From Eubacterium sp. (GTDB lineage: Bacteria > Bacillota > Clostridia > Lachnospirales > Lachnospiraceae): a stretch of DNA of 8,156 nt. The position numbers were made by a program, and so were the translations under genes. Of this stretch, positions 1-6,709 are shown in pieces (the stretch's first letter is position 1; each line of letters starts with the position of its first letter). The stretch covers positions 1 through 8,156 of the forward strand of contig JAILSA010000263.1 in NCBI GenBank assembly GCA_024697885.1. The letters run 5' to 3'. Below the pieces are notes generated by a model. It worked only from the letters and a program-made list of their open reading frames with translations. It had not been told where the DNA came from and ran no database searches.

Positions 1-265
1 GGTAGTCACAGTCTAGCCAGTGGATTTGACCCCCGTAGTCCACCTCTGTCAGGTAGCGCTTAAGTTCATTTTTCCTCTTTACATACTCTTTTTCCTCAGA
101 GATGTTGGGGTTGTAAAAGAGTATGGTAATGTCAAAAAACTGGTGCAAAAACTCTGTGCTGTAGGAGCTACAGGGCGCACAACAGCAGTGCAAAAGAAGT
201 CTTGGCTTGTGGTCAAAGGTCTTGACCAGGCTCTCTAGCTCTGCATGGTAATTTCTCTTGTTCAC
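1..265 (-). CDS. queH: Epoxyqueuosine reductase QueH, N-terminal part (gene runs off the left edge)
   Basis: QueH (former DUF208) reduces epoxyqueuosine to queuosine at the wobble base of tRNAs with GUN anticodons, replacing the unrelated QueG enzyme. It is cytoplasmic and binds an iron-sulfur cluster. The 88 visible residues open with NKRNYHAELE and carry the family signature HCCCAPCSSY at residues 26-35, followed by FYNPNI and a conserved-looking WLDCDY near the edge. Cys28, Cys29 and Cys32 form the CCxxC motif expected to help hold the cluster; Cys27 is an extra cysteine where I remember Ser as usual. The start is GTG at 265-263, because AGAGGTGA at 280-273 lies 7 nt upstream and an in-frame stop closes the frame just above. 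The gene begins 17 nt after the rlmD stop, so the two are probably co-transcribed. The C-terminal half is outside the window. The family call is confident; activity is inferred. Confidence 0.9.
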   Translation of the reverse strand, partial: MNKRNYHAELESLVKTFDHKPRLLLHCCCAPCSSYSTEFLHQFFDITILFYNPNISEEKEYVKRKNELKRYLTEVDYGGQIHWLDCDY

Positions 266-282
266 AGGTAAGTCACCTCTTT

Positions 283-1647
283 TTAATCCTGTCTCTCAAA
301 CAAAACAATGGTCTCCACCCCTCGGGTCCAAGGGAACATATCTACGCACTCCGCCTTGACAGGCTTATATCCCTGGTCCAAAAAGACCTGTAAATCTCTG
401 GCAAGGCTAGTTGGCTTGCAGGAAATATACAAAATCCTCTTAACTCCAAAGGCCAGGATTTTTAAGATGGCCTTGGGATGGACCCCCTCTCTTGGTGGGT
501 CTAAAACTATGGTGTCTGGCACCTCTTGCAGGTCGTCAATCACCTTCAAGACATCTCCCGCGTGGAAACTGCAATTGTCCAGGCCGTTGAGCTTGGCATT
601 TTCCCTGGCCGCCTCTACAGCCTCCTCCACAATCTCCACTCCAATAACCTTTTTGGCCACAGGGGCCAAAACCTGGGCTATGGTACCTGTGCCGCTGTAG
701 AGGTCAAAAATCACATTGCCTTCCACATCTCCCATGTATTCCCTGGCCTTGTCATAGAGGACCTCGGCCCCAAGGGAGTTGGTCTGGAAAAAGGAAAAAG
801 GAGATATTTTAAACTTGAGCCCCAGTAATTCCTCGTAAAAATAATCCTGGCCGTAGAGGATTTTGGTCTGGTCTGCCCGAACCATGTCAGACAGGCCATC
901 GTTGATCATGTGGAGGATTCCCCCGTACTCCCCCTGAATTGGCAGGGTCAAAAGTAACTCCTTCCACTCCTGGGCCAGGGGGTCTCCCTGGGAGGATGTG
1001 ACAAGGCAGACCAACATCTGACCGGTTTTGCTGGCTCTTCTCACCAGAAGGTGGCGAAGCAGGCCCTCATGGGACATTTTGTGATAAAAGGAAAGTCCCT
1101 TCTTTTGGTAAAAATCACAGGTGGCTTCTAGCACCAGGCGGATGTCCTCATGGACGATCTGACAGCGGTTTACACCTACAATATCATAAAAGCTCCCCCT
1201 CTTGTGAAGGCCCAGTGTCAGGGGGCCGTCCTTGACCTCATCCCCAAAGGAAAACTCCATCTTGTTGCGGTATTCCCAGACTTCAGGACTAGAGAGACAC
1301 TTATCCAGGGGAAAGCCTGGATCCACCGCCCACATCAGCTCCTGGACCTGCTTTAGCTTTAGGTTCTTTTGCTCCTCATAAGGCAGGGTCTCATAGGAAC
1401 AGCCCCCGCAGAATTCAAAATGGGGACAGGGTGGAGTTTGAGTCTCTATGTCAGCCGGTTTTACAACCTCCAACAAAAGGCCCTCCGCCTTTTTCTTCTT
1501 TGTCTTCTTGCAGCGAAAGGACACTTCCTGACCTGGCAGGGTATTTTTTACCATAACCTCCTGGTCCTCTCCCTCTACCTTGACATATCCCTTGTTGGGA
1601 AAATGGATTCGGGTCACAAGCCCCTTATAAACTTCATTCTTTTTCAA
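283..1647 (-). CDS. rlmD: 23S rRNA (uracil-C5)-methyltransferase, RlmD/RlmCD (RumA) family
   Basis: This SAM-dependent enzyme makes 5-methyluridine in 23S rRNA. U1939 is the expected target; the Bacillus RlmCD homologue also methylates U747, and sequence alone does not decide between them. Numbering from the TTG start (454 aa): an N-terminal TRAM domain at about 2-65; four cluster cysteines C74, C80, C83 and C162 with RumA spacing (C-x5-C-x2-C); the SAM site DLYSGTGT at 315-322; DPPREG at 383-388; the catalytic cysteine C410 in YISCKPTSLARD; and the general base E445 in GVETIVL. The frame stays open up to an ATG at 1713, which would add 22 residues unlike the family. I prefer TTG at 1647 because GGAGGT sits 7 nt upstream and the protein then begins KKNEVYKG, as homologues do. 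The usual Asn after the catalytic Cys is Lys here. It lies upstream of queH, probably on the same transcript. Confidence 0.95.
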   Translation of the reverse strand: MKKNEVYKGLVTRIHFPNKGYVKVEGEDQEVMVKNTLPGQEVSFRCKKTKKKKAEGLLLEVVKPADIETQTPPCPHFEFCGGCSYETLPYEEQKNLKLKQVQELMWAVDPGFPLDKCLSSPEVWEYRNKMEFSFGDEVKDGPLTLGLHKRGSFYDIVGVNRCQIVHEDIRLVLEATCDFYQKKGLSFYHKMSHEGLLRHLLVRRASKTGQMLVCLVTSSQGDPLAQEWKELLLTLPIQGEYGGILHMINDGLSDMVRADQTKILYGQDYFYEELLGLKFKISPFSFFQTNSLGAEVLYDKAREYMGDVEGNVIFDLYSGTGTIAQVLAPVAKKVIGVEIVEEAVEAARENAKLNGLDNCSFHAGDVLKVIDDLQEVPDTIVLDPPREGVHPKAILKILAFGVKRILYISCKPTSLARDLQVFLDQGYKPVKAECVDMFPWTRGVETIVLFERQD

Positions 1648-1654
1648 CGAATAA

Positions 1655-1660
1655 ACCTCC
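1655..1660 (-). promoter_or_regulatory. Ribosome binding site that sets the rlmD start
   Basis: On the minus strand this reads GGAGGT, a perfect Shine-Dalgarno core, with 7 nt to the TTG at 1647-1645. The competing ATG at 1713 has only AGAGG with a 3-nt gap. This is the main reason to place the rlmD start at 1647. Confidence 0.7.
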
Positions 1661-1675
1661 ACAAACTGAAAAGGA

Positions 1676-1701
1676 GTTGTTGACCATTCGGTATCAACAA
1701 C
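1676..1701 (-). promoter_or_regulatory. Hairpin in the leader of rlmD (possible attenuator or weak terminator)
   Basis: The minus strand reads GTTGTTG, AT, ACC, GAAT, GGT, CAACAAC. It can fold into 7 plus 3 base pairs with a 2-nt bulge and a 4-nt loop. It is followed by CTCCTTTTC, a poor U-tract, then by the rlmD ribosome site 15 nt further on. It lies 33 nt after the stop of the small membrane protein. Possible roles are a weak terminator of the upstream gene, an attenuator, or a processing/stability element. The complementarity is plain in the sequence; the function is inferred. Confidence 0.45.
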
Positions 1702-1734
1702 CCCTCTGCTCATTATCCTCTGTTAAAATTCAGA

Positions 1735-2019
1735 TTACTTATCTGCCTTTACATAAACATCTGGCTCAGTAAGATAATCCTCATCTTCCTCTTCAAAATC
1801 ATCCTCAAATTCATCGTAATCGAAATCATTATCACAATCCTTGTAACAACCGTTCATGCAACGATATACGAGGAAGGCGATACCGGCAATGGCAATCACA
1901 CCGCCAACGATTGCGAGTACAATCAAAAGAACACTCTTGTTCTCCTCTTTTTCCTTCTGACGATTTAAAAGTTCATTAAGCTTTGCTTTCGCAATAAGTT
2001 CATCGATTTTACCTGGCAT
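1735..2019 (-). CDS. Small single-pass membrane protein with acidic C-terminal tail, function unknown
   Basis: I cannot assign a function to this 94-residue protein. Three parts are visible: a charged amphipathic N-terminus (PGKIDELIAKAKLNELLNR, then a Lys/Glu stretch to about residue 28); one hydrophobic segment at about 30-52 (VLLIVLAIVGG onward); and a tail with C54, C58 and C62 just after the membrane, then a very acidic run at 61-82 with aromatic residues spaced through it (DFDYDEFEDDF). There is no signal-peptidase site or lipobox, so the segment is probably a membrane anchor. The topology is undetermined. The start is taken as ATG at 2019, 9 nt after AAAGGA; an in-frame GTG at 2025 would add two residues with a cramped spacing. 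It lies between pcrA and rlmD. I recall similar short proteins in Lachnospiraceae, but this is memory, not a search. The gene call is good; the role is open. Confidence 0.75.
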   Translation of the reverse strand: MPGKIDELIAKAKLNELLNRQKEKEENKSVLLIVLAIVGGVIAIAGIAFLVYRCMNGCYKDCDNDFDYDEFEDDFEEEDEDYLTEPDVYVKADK

Positions 2020-2056
2020 ATTCACCCATCCTTTCCGAATCTCATAATCTAGGTTT

Positions 2057-2065
2057 ATTTTACCA
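2057..2065 (-). promoter_or_regulatory. Possible extended -10 promoter for the small membrane protein gene
   Basis: The minus strand reads TGG-TAAAAT, fitting the TGnTATAAT extended -10 pattern at 5 of 6 hexamer positions. It lies about 37 nt upstream of the ATG at 2019, inside the AT-rich 74-nt gap after pcrA. No convincing -35 box is seen at the right distance, which extended -10 promoters can tolerate. Confidence 0.4.
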
Positions 2066-2093
2066 TATTTATAGGCACTGATTCCAGTTTTTT

Positions 2094-4346
2094 TTAGATT
2101 TTTTTCAATTTTGCAAAGGAGGCGCGGAATTTTCTCTGGCCAAAGCCCTCAAAATCCACGGTCACTTCCTTGTCATTGCCCAAATCCTTCATGTCTGTCA
2201 CCCTTCCCTGGCCGAACTTGAAGTGGCTGACCATGTCTCCCACGGTGTAATCCGCCTCTACCGCCTGGGGCATCCCCTTTTGGATATAGGGATTGTTGGC
2301 AAAAGGATTTTTCCTGTCCCGGCTAAAATTTGAGGCAGGGGACTTGGAAAAGTCCGGTGAAAATTTGACCCCATTAAAATCAGGTTTTTCCTTGTAGACA
2401 GCGCCGTAGGTCTGCTTAATTAAATAGCGGGGAATCTCATTGATAAAACGGGAGGGCTTGTTGAAGTTGGTCTCTCCGTTTTTCATTCTCTGGTTGGCAC
2501 TGGTTAAGGTAAGTTTTTCCTTGGCCCTGGTGATGCCCACATAGCAGAGTCGCCGCTCCTCTTCCATCTCCGACTCGTCGTCTCCAAAGGTGGCCATGGC
2601 TCCTGGAAAAATATTTTCCTCCATGCCGCAGAGATAGACATGGCTAAACTCTAGTCCCTTGGCAGAGTGGATGGTCATAAGAAGGACCTGTTCGGTGTCA
2701 TCGTCTACGGTGTCAATGTCCGCCACCAGGGCAATGTCCTCTAAGAGGCCATCTAGGGTGGCCTCTTCCACAGCCTCTTCCTCGTACTGGGTGATTTTAT
2801 TTAGGAGGGAGTCAATGTTTTCTAACCGGCTCTGGGCCTCTACTGTCTCCTCCGCCTCTAAAAGCTTGACATATTCTGTCTCCTCTAGAAGCTCATTCAT
2901 CAAATCCTCTAGGCTGTAAAAATTGTCCCTGAGCCTGGCCCTGTATTTTTCGATCATGTCCACAAAGGAGTGGATGGCAGCAGCTCCTCGACTGGTTCCC
3001 GGAATCTCATCCACCCTCTGAAGGGCCTCAAAGAAGCTGTAATTATTGGTCAGGGCAAAATCGCTAATGCGCCCTATCGTGGTCTGACCAATTCCCCTCT
3101 TTGGCACATTAATAATTCTCTTAATGGCAATATCATCTGCCGAGTTGTTAATGGTTTTTAGGTAGCAGAGAATATCCTTAATCTCTTTTCTGGAGTAAAA
3201 ATTAATGGCTCCCACAATGCGGTAAGGAATTCCTGCAAAGACAAGTTTTTCCTCAAAGACGCGGGACTGGGCATTGGTTCGGTAGAGAATGGCAAAATCC
3301 GAATAGGACATACCCGTCTCCCGGACCTGCTTTCTGATATCCTCTGCCACTCCCTGGGCCTCCTGGTATTCATTGTCATACCTGCCATAGCAAATAGGTT
3401 CCCCTTTTCCTTGCTCGGTCCAAAGGGCCTTGTCCTTTCGCATGGAGTTGTGCTTAATCACCTGGTTGGCGGCCTCCAAAATATTCTGGCTAGACCTGTA
3501 GTTTTGCTCTAGTCGAATGACCTTGGTAGCAGGAAAAACCTTTTCAAAATTTAGAATATTGTAAATATTTGCCCCCCTAAACTTGTAAATAGACTGGTCG
3601 TCATCTCCCACCACACAGAGATTTTGGTAGCGGGAAGCCAAAAGGGATAAGAGGGTAAACTGGGCCGTATTGGTGTCCTGGTACTCATCCACCATAATAA
3701 AGCGAAAACGGTCCTGGTAGTAGTCAAGAACCTCTTCATTGGACTTAAAGAGTTCCACCGTCAACATAATGAGATCATCAAAGTCCAAGGCATTGTTCTT
3801 TTTTAGTCGTCTCTGGTACTCCTTATAGACATTGGCAAAGATTTTTTTGTTATACTCTTTTTGAACCTCTATGGCATACTGCTCTGGGGTCTTTAACTCG
3901 TCCTTGGCCCTGGAAATAGCATTCAAAAAAGTCCTCTCCCTGTATTTTTTGGTGTCAATATTGAGGGACTTACAAATGTCCTTCATGAGACTCTTTTGGT
4001 CGTCTGCATCGTAAATTGTAAAATTCCGGTCGTAGCCCAGGTGGTCAATGTAGCGACGCAAAATTCTGACGCAGGTGGAGTGGAAGGTGGAAACCCATAC
4101 ATTGTGGGCATCGTAGGTCACTGTGGACTCCACGCGCTCTCTCATTTCATTGGCTGCCTTGTTGGTAAAGGTCAGGGCCAAAATGTTGTAGGGACTGACT
4201 CCGCACTCCTCAATCAGATAGGCTACCCGGTGTGTCAATACTCTGGTCTTGCCGGAGCCTGCCCCTGCTAAAATAAGGAGCGGTCCCTCAAAGTGGAGAA
4301 CCGCTTCTTTTTGTTTATCATTTAATCCATTTAGTAGGTTGGTCAT
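2094..4346 (-). CDS. pcrA: ATP-dependent DNA helicase PcrA (UvrD/Rep family, superfamily 1A)
   Basis: PcrA is the essential 3'-5' SF1A helicase of Gram-positive bacteria. It works in nucleotide excision repair, removal of RecA filaments, plasmid replication and conflicts with RNA polymerase. All motifs are present (750-aa numbering): Walker A AGAGSGKT at 27-34; Ia TFTNKAANE at about 59-67; motif II DEYQDT with D220 and E221; motif III GDDDQSIYKFRG at about 247-258; motif IV LEQNYRS; motif V TIHSAKGLEF at 558-567; and motif VI VGITRAK at 603-609. The last 50 residues (from YTVGDMVSHFKFGQG) form the Tudor-like domain that in PcrA binds RNA polymerase. The length is normal. The start is ATG at 4346, giving MTNLLNGLNDKQ and 11 nt from AGGAG. 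An ATG at 4355 is only 2 nt from the same site. The gene follows the DUF1836 gene by 14 nt (5 nt for the longer form), so translation is probably coupled. Confidence 0.97.
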   Translation of the reverse strand: MTNLLNGLNDKQKEAVLHFEGPLLILAGAGSGKTRVLTHRVAYLIEECGVSPYNILALTFTNKAANEMRERVESTVTYDAHNVWVSTFHSTCVRILRRYIDHLGYDRNFTIYDADDQKSLMKDICKSLNIDTKKYRERTFLNAISRAKDELKTPEQYAIEVQKEYNKKIFANVYKEYQRRLKKNNALDFDDLIMLTVELFKSNEEVLDYYQDRFRFIMVDEYQDTNTAQFTLLSLLASRYQNLCVVGDDDQSIYKFRGANIYNILNFEKVFPATKVIRLEQNYRSSQNILEAANQVIKHNSMRKDKALWTEQGKGEPICYGRYDNEYQEAQGVAEDIRKQVRETGMSYSDFAILYRTNAQSRVFEEKLVFAGIPYRIVGAINFYSRKEIKDILCYLKTINNSADDIAIKRIINVPKRGIGQTTIGRISDFALTNNYSFFEALQRVDEIPGTSRGAAAIHSFVDMIEKYRARLRDNFYSLEDLMNELLEETEYVKLLEAEETVEAQSRLENIDSLLNKITQYEEEAVEEATLDGLLEDIALVADIDTVDDDTEQVLLMTIHSAKGLEFSHVYLCGMEENIFPGAMATFGDDESEMEEERRLCYVGITRAKEKLTLTSANQRMKNGETNFNKPSRFINEIPRYLIKQTYGAVYKEKPDFNGVKFSPDFSKSPASNFSRDRKNPFANNPYIQKGMPQAVEADYTVGDMVSHFKFGQGRVTDMKDLGNDKEVTVDFEGFGQRKFRASFAKLKKI

Positions 4347-4360
4347 GAAAATCATATCTC

Positions 4361-4963
4361 CTATTTCATATCATCCAAGGTTTCATCAATCAAACGCTGC
4401 ACCAGTTGCTTTTTTAAATAAGAGTCGAAACTCAAAAGACAAATGACCGCAAAACGGGACAGATAATCTGCCTCCTCCTCGTTCTCCACCTCTGGAAAAA
4501 GATTTTGAGAGGCCTTGAATCGCCTCAAAATATCCTTGGTCAAATTGTCTGACTGGATTTTTTCCATCTTGAAGATTTTGCGATATATATCCTCCATGGA
4601 TACGTTTTCGGACTTGCCGTCATAAAACATATTGATCAGGGGCTTAAAGACCTTTTGAATGTCCGTAATGGACAAGACACTCTTAAAATAATAGAGAAAA
4701 ATCAAAAGGTACATGTGCTCCTTGTTGTATTTTTTCTTGACTGGCGGTGGCAAAAAATCATTTTTGGTATAGTTATTGATCATGGTTTTGGTCAGGATTT
4801 TTTCCTCATCCTTGCGCCTGCAGGCCGCCAGATGCTCATCCATAAATGTGGTGACCTGATCCATATATAAATCAATATTGGGAATCTCGTCAGGATCGAT
4901 GTAATCAATATCATTTAGTTTTTGCAGTATGTCGAGAACGCTCTCTTCACTGGTATTATCCAT
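4361..4963 (-). CDS. DUF1836 domain-containing protein
   Basis: This 200-aa cytoplasmic protein matches the DUF1836 family, found mainly in clostridia and bacilli. Its molecular function is not established. The family core lies at about 56-110: ILTKTMINNYTKNDFLPPP, a KKKY stretch, then KEHMYLLIFLYYFKSVLSIT. This pattern resembles the MerR-type winged helix (choose a helix, NNYT, then a basic wing), so DNA binding is a reasonable inference, not shown. Residues 1-50 are acidic, and the C-terminal third is helical with no transmembrane segment. The start ATG at 4963 has GGGGAG 7 nt upstream, overlapping the degV stop. It is the middle gene of the degV-DUF1836-pcrA unit, 14 nt after degV. It could be a regulator of the operon or of a distant target; nothing here decides which. 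Confidence 0.85.
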   Translation of the reverse strand: MDNTSEESVLDILQKLNDIDYIDPDEIPNIDLYMDQVTTFMDEHLAACRRKDEEKILTKTMINNYTKNDFLPPPVKKKYNKEHMYLLIFLYYFKSVLSITDIQKVFKPLINMFYDGKSENVSMEDIYRKIFKMEKIQSDNLTKDILRRFKASQNLFPEVENEEEADYLSRFAVICLLSFDSYLKKQLVQRLIDETLDDMK

Positions 4964-4977
4964 GTCACATCTCCCCT

Positions 4978-5856
4978 CTAGGCCAGTTCATCTGAAACTT
5001 TGGTAATTGCCACTGCTAAGGCACCCGGACCGATATGACAGGATACGCTCAGGGACAAAGGATCCATCTGAATCTCATGTCCCGGAAATTCTGCCATCAA
5101 TTCTTCCTTAAATTGTCTGGCCTCGGTGTCATCTGCCGTGTAGGCTATTGCAAAGTGAAAATGGTCCCCCTTAGGATCGTGGAAACGGTCCTCAAGGTCC
5201 ATATGAACTGCTTTAATCATGCTGGACTTTGCCTGCTTTAGGGTCTTGACCTTGCTGTAGGCATCTAACTTCTCCCCCTGAATTTGCAAGAGGGGTTTGA
5301 TTCTGAGCAGGGTTCCAATGGCCGCCGCTGCCGGTGTAATCCTACCACCCTTTTTCAAATAGGACAGGGTATCCACCATAATGTAAATACTAGATTCCAT
5401 TTTGTCCCGCATCAAAATATCATAGATTTCCTTGCCGGAATATCCCTTGGCCGCCAAATCTCTTGCATCAATTACAGACTGGCGCTGGGTTACAGAAATT
5501 CTCTGGTTGTCAACCACAAAAACTTTGCCCTCAAACTCCTCTTCCTGGGCCAGCATGTAGGCATTATCACAGGAGGAAGACAGGCCGCTAGACATGGGAA
5601 TGTAAATAATTTCCTCCGCCTCTAAAAGAAGGCGCTGCCAGGTTTCCATCAGGGTTTCTGGGCTGGGTTGGGATGTTTTTACCTCCACATCCCTTGCCAG
5701 ATAATCATAAAATTCCGTCTGACTCATACTTATATCTTCATAAAAAGTTTCCTCGTTAATAAAAAATGGCATAGGTACCACAGTGACTCCCAAATTCTTC
5801 GCTTCACTCTGTGTGATTCCACTATTACTGTCAGTTAAAATGGCAATTTTACTCAT
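4978..5856 (-). CDS. DegV family protein (FakB-like fatty-acid-binding protein)
   Basis: DegV proteins bind one fatty acid. The FakB members present it to the kinase FakA, giving acyl-phosphate for phospholipid synthesis. At 292 aa the length is typical. Visible motifs are DSNSGIT at 9-15, TSQPSP at 61-66, SSGLSSS at 89-95, the LKKGGRI loop at about 167-173, KPLLQI at about 188-193, and CHIGPGALAV near the end. Thr61, Ser93 and His274 sit where the S. aureus FakB carboxylate-binding Thr/Ser/His network is expected (from memory of that work). No FakA gene is in the window, and bacteria often carry several DegV paralogues, so which lipid it binds is unknown. The start ATG at 5856 is preceded by AAGGGG about 10 nt upstream. 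This is the first gene of the operon behind the promoter at 5895-5923. Confidence 0.93.
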   Translation of the reverse strand: MSKIAILTDSNSGITQSEAKNLGVTVVPMPFFINEETFYEDISMSQTEFYDYLARDVEVKTSQPSPETLMETWQRLLLEAEEIIYIPMSSGLSSSCDNAYMLAQEEEFEGKVFVVDNQRISVTQRQSVIDARDLAAKGYSGKEIYDILMRDKMESSIYIMVDTLSYLKKGGRITPAAAAIGTLLRIKPLLQIQGEKLDAYSKVKTLKQAKSSMIKAVHMDLEDRFHDPKGDHFHFAIAYTADDTEARQFKEELMAEFPGHEIQMDPLSLSVSCHIGPGALAVAITKVSDELA

Positions 5857-5894
5857 GAATTGGAATCCCCTTTCCTTTTTTAGACAATAGAATA

Positions 5895-5923
5895 ATGTTA
5901 CTATTTTTTGGCCATTTTGTCAA
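5895..5923 (-). promoter_or_regulatory. Sigma-A-type promoter of the degV-DUF1836-pcrA operon
   Basis: The minus strand has a perfect -35 box TTGACA at 5923-5918, a 17-nt spacer, and a -10 box TAACAT (4 of 6) at 5900-5895. This predicts a transcript start near 5888 and a leader of about 30 nt before the degV ATG. The -35 begins only 14 nt after the permease stop, and no terminator separates them, so read-through from the ABC operon is possible. Confidence 0.65.
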
Positions 5924-5937
5924 TGTGGGGAAGCCTT

Positions 5938-6708
5938 CTAATACTCCTTGCGCCCCATACGGACACAGGAAAAAAGGCAGGTCAAAAACAGGTAAATCAA
6001 GGAGACCACAAGACAGGAAATCAAATCGGACTTGTGGAAACTTCCCAAATCACTGATTTTGCCCGTAAGCCCCGTGACGGAAATGTAGGACAGGTCAATT
6101 TTTAAATCCATGCCATAGGCCTCTGTCAAAAGCTGGGTGACATTTAAGATGGTTCCACCCACGCTTGGCAGCAGGATTCCAAGGGAAATAGAGGCTCCCA
6201 TGGTCTGAAAAAGCATACAGAGCATAAAGTAAAAGCTGATGCTGGCTGTCAGGACCAAAGTCTGGACTGCCAGGGAGGCCAGGGCCTTAAGGGACCACTG
6301 ACCAAGTCCACCCAAAAGGCTGCCAAGGCAGAGGGCGAAGACAAAATGGATGGCATAAATAGACAGGCCTGCCACCTGACAGACAATGTACTTAGACCAG
6401 AGGACCTGACTCCTAGAAAAGCCCCTGGCCAAAATATTTTTTATGGTTCCCTGGGTGAAATCCACACAGACATAAAGGGGCAAAAAGATTGGCAAAATCA
6501 ACTGAATCGAGGACAAATCCACAGCAGAAACAGCCGCTTTTACCCCATCGTTTGCCGGATTTAAAAGTTGTCCCTCCGCTATCATCAGGGATGCCATATG
6601 GCTGATTACCATAGTGGCAATCATCAGAATCAGGGAAATTCCCCCGCAGATATAAAAGGATTTTTGAAAAAATAGTTTTCTGAATTCAAATTTAAGTAAT
6701 CTAGCCAT
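5938..6708 (-). CDS. ABC-2 type transporter permease subunit
   Basis: This is a 256-aa integral membrane protein that pairs with the ATPase encoded just before it. About six hydrophobic segments are seen: roughly 18-42, 68-84, 112-138, 144-168, 172-194 and 228-250. The N-terminus MARLLKFEFRKLFFQKSFY is the charged lead-in typical of BcrB/LanE/ABC2_membrane permeases. After the second segment comes FTQGTIKNILARGFSRSQVLWSK, cut here as FTQGTIKNIL and RGFSRSQVLWSK, a family hallmark cytoplasmic loop. The start is ATG at 6708, one base after the ATPase stop, with GGAGGG just upstream; a TTG at 6720 is open in frame but would lie on that ribosome site. The substrate is unknown: peptide antibiotics such as bacitracin or lantibiotics are possible by family resemblance only. 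Confidence 0.88.
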   Translation of the reverse strand: MARLLKFEFRKLFFQKSFYICGGISLILMIATMVISHMASLMIAEGQLLNPANDGVKAAVSAVDLSSIQLILPIFLPLYVCVDFTQGTIKNILARGFSRSQVLWSKYIVCQVAGLSIYAIHFVFALCLGSLLGGLGQWSLKALASLAVQTLVLTASISFYFMLCMLFQTMGASISLGILLPSVGGTILNVTQLLTEAYGMDLKIDLSYISVTGLTGKISDLGSFHKSDLISCLVVSLIYLFLTCLFSCVRMGRKEY

Positions 6709-6709
6709 G

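Noticed and set aside
308..828. Open frames on the plus strand opposite rlmD
   Set aside because: They lie wholly antisense to a strongly conserved gene, lack good ribosome sites and give sequences that resemble no family.
2020..2025. GTG at 2025 as the start of the small membrane protein
   Set aside because: It would leave only about 3 nt to the ribosome site; the ATG at 2019 has better spacing.
2071..2100. Possible terminator after pcrA
   Set aside because: The only stem is 4 bp (ACTG-GAAT-CAGT), and the runs nearby are A on the transcribed strand, not U.
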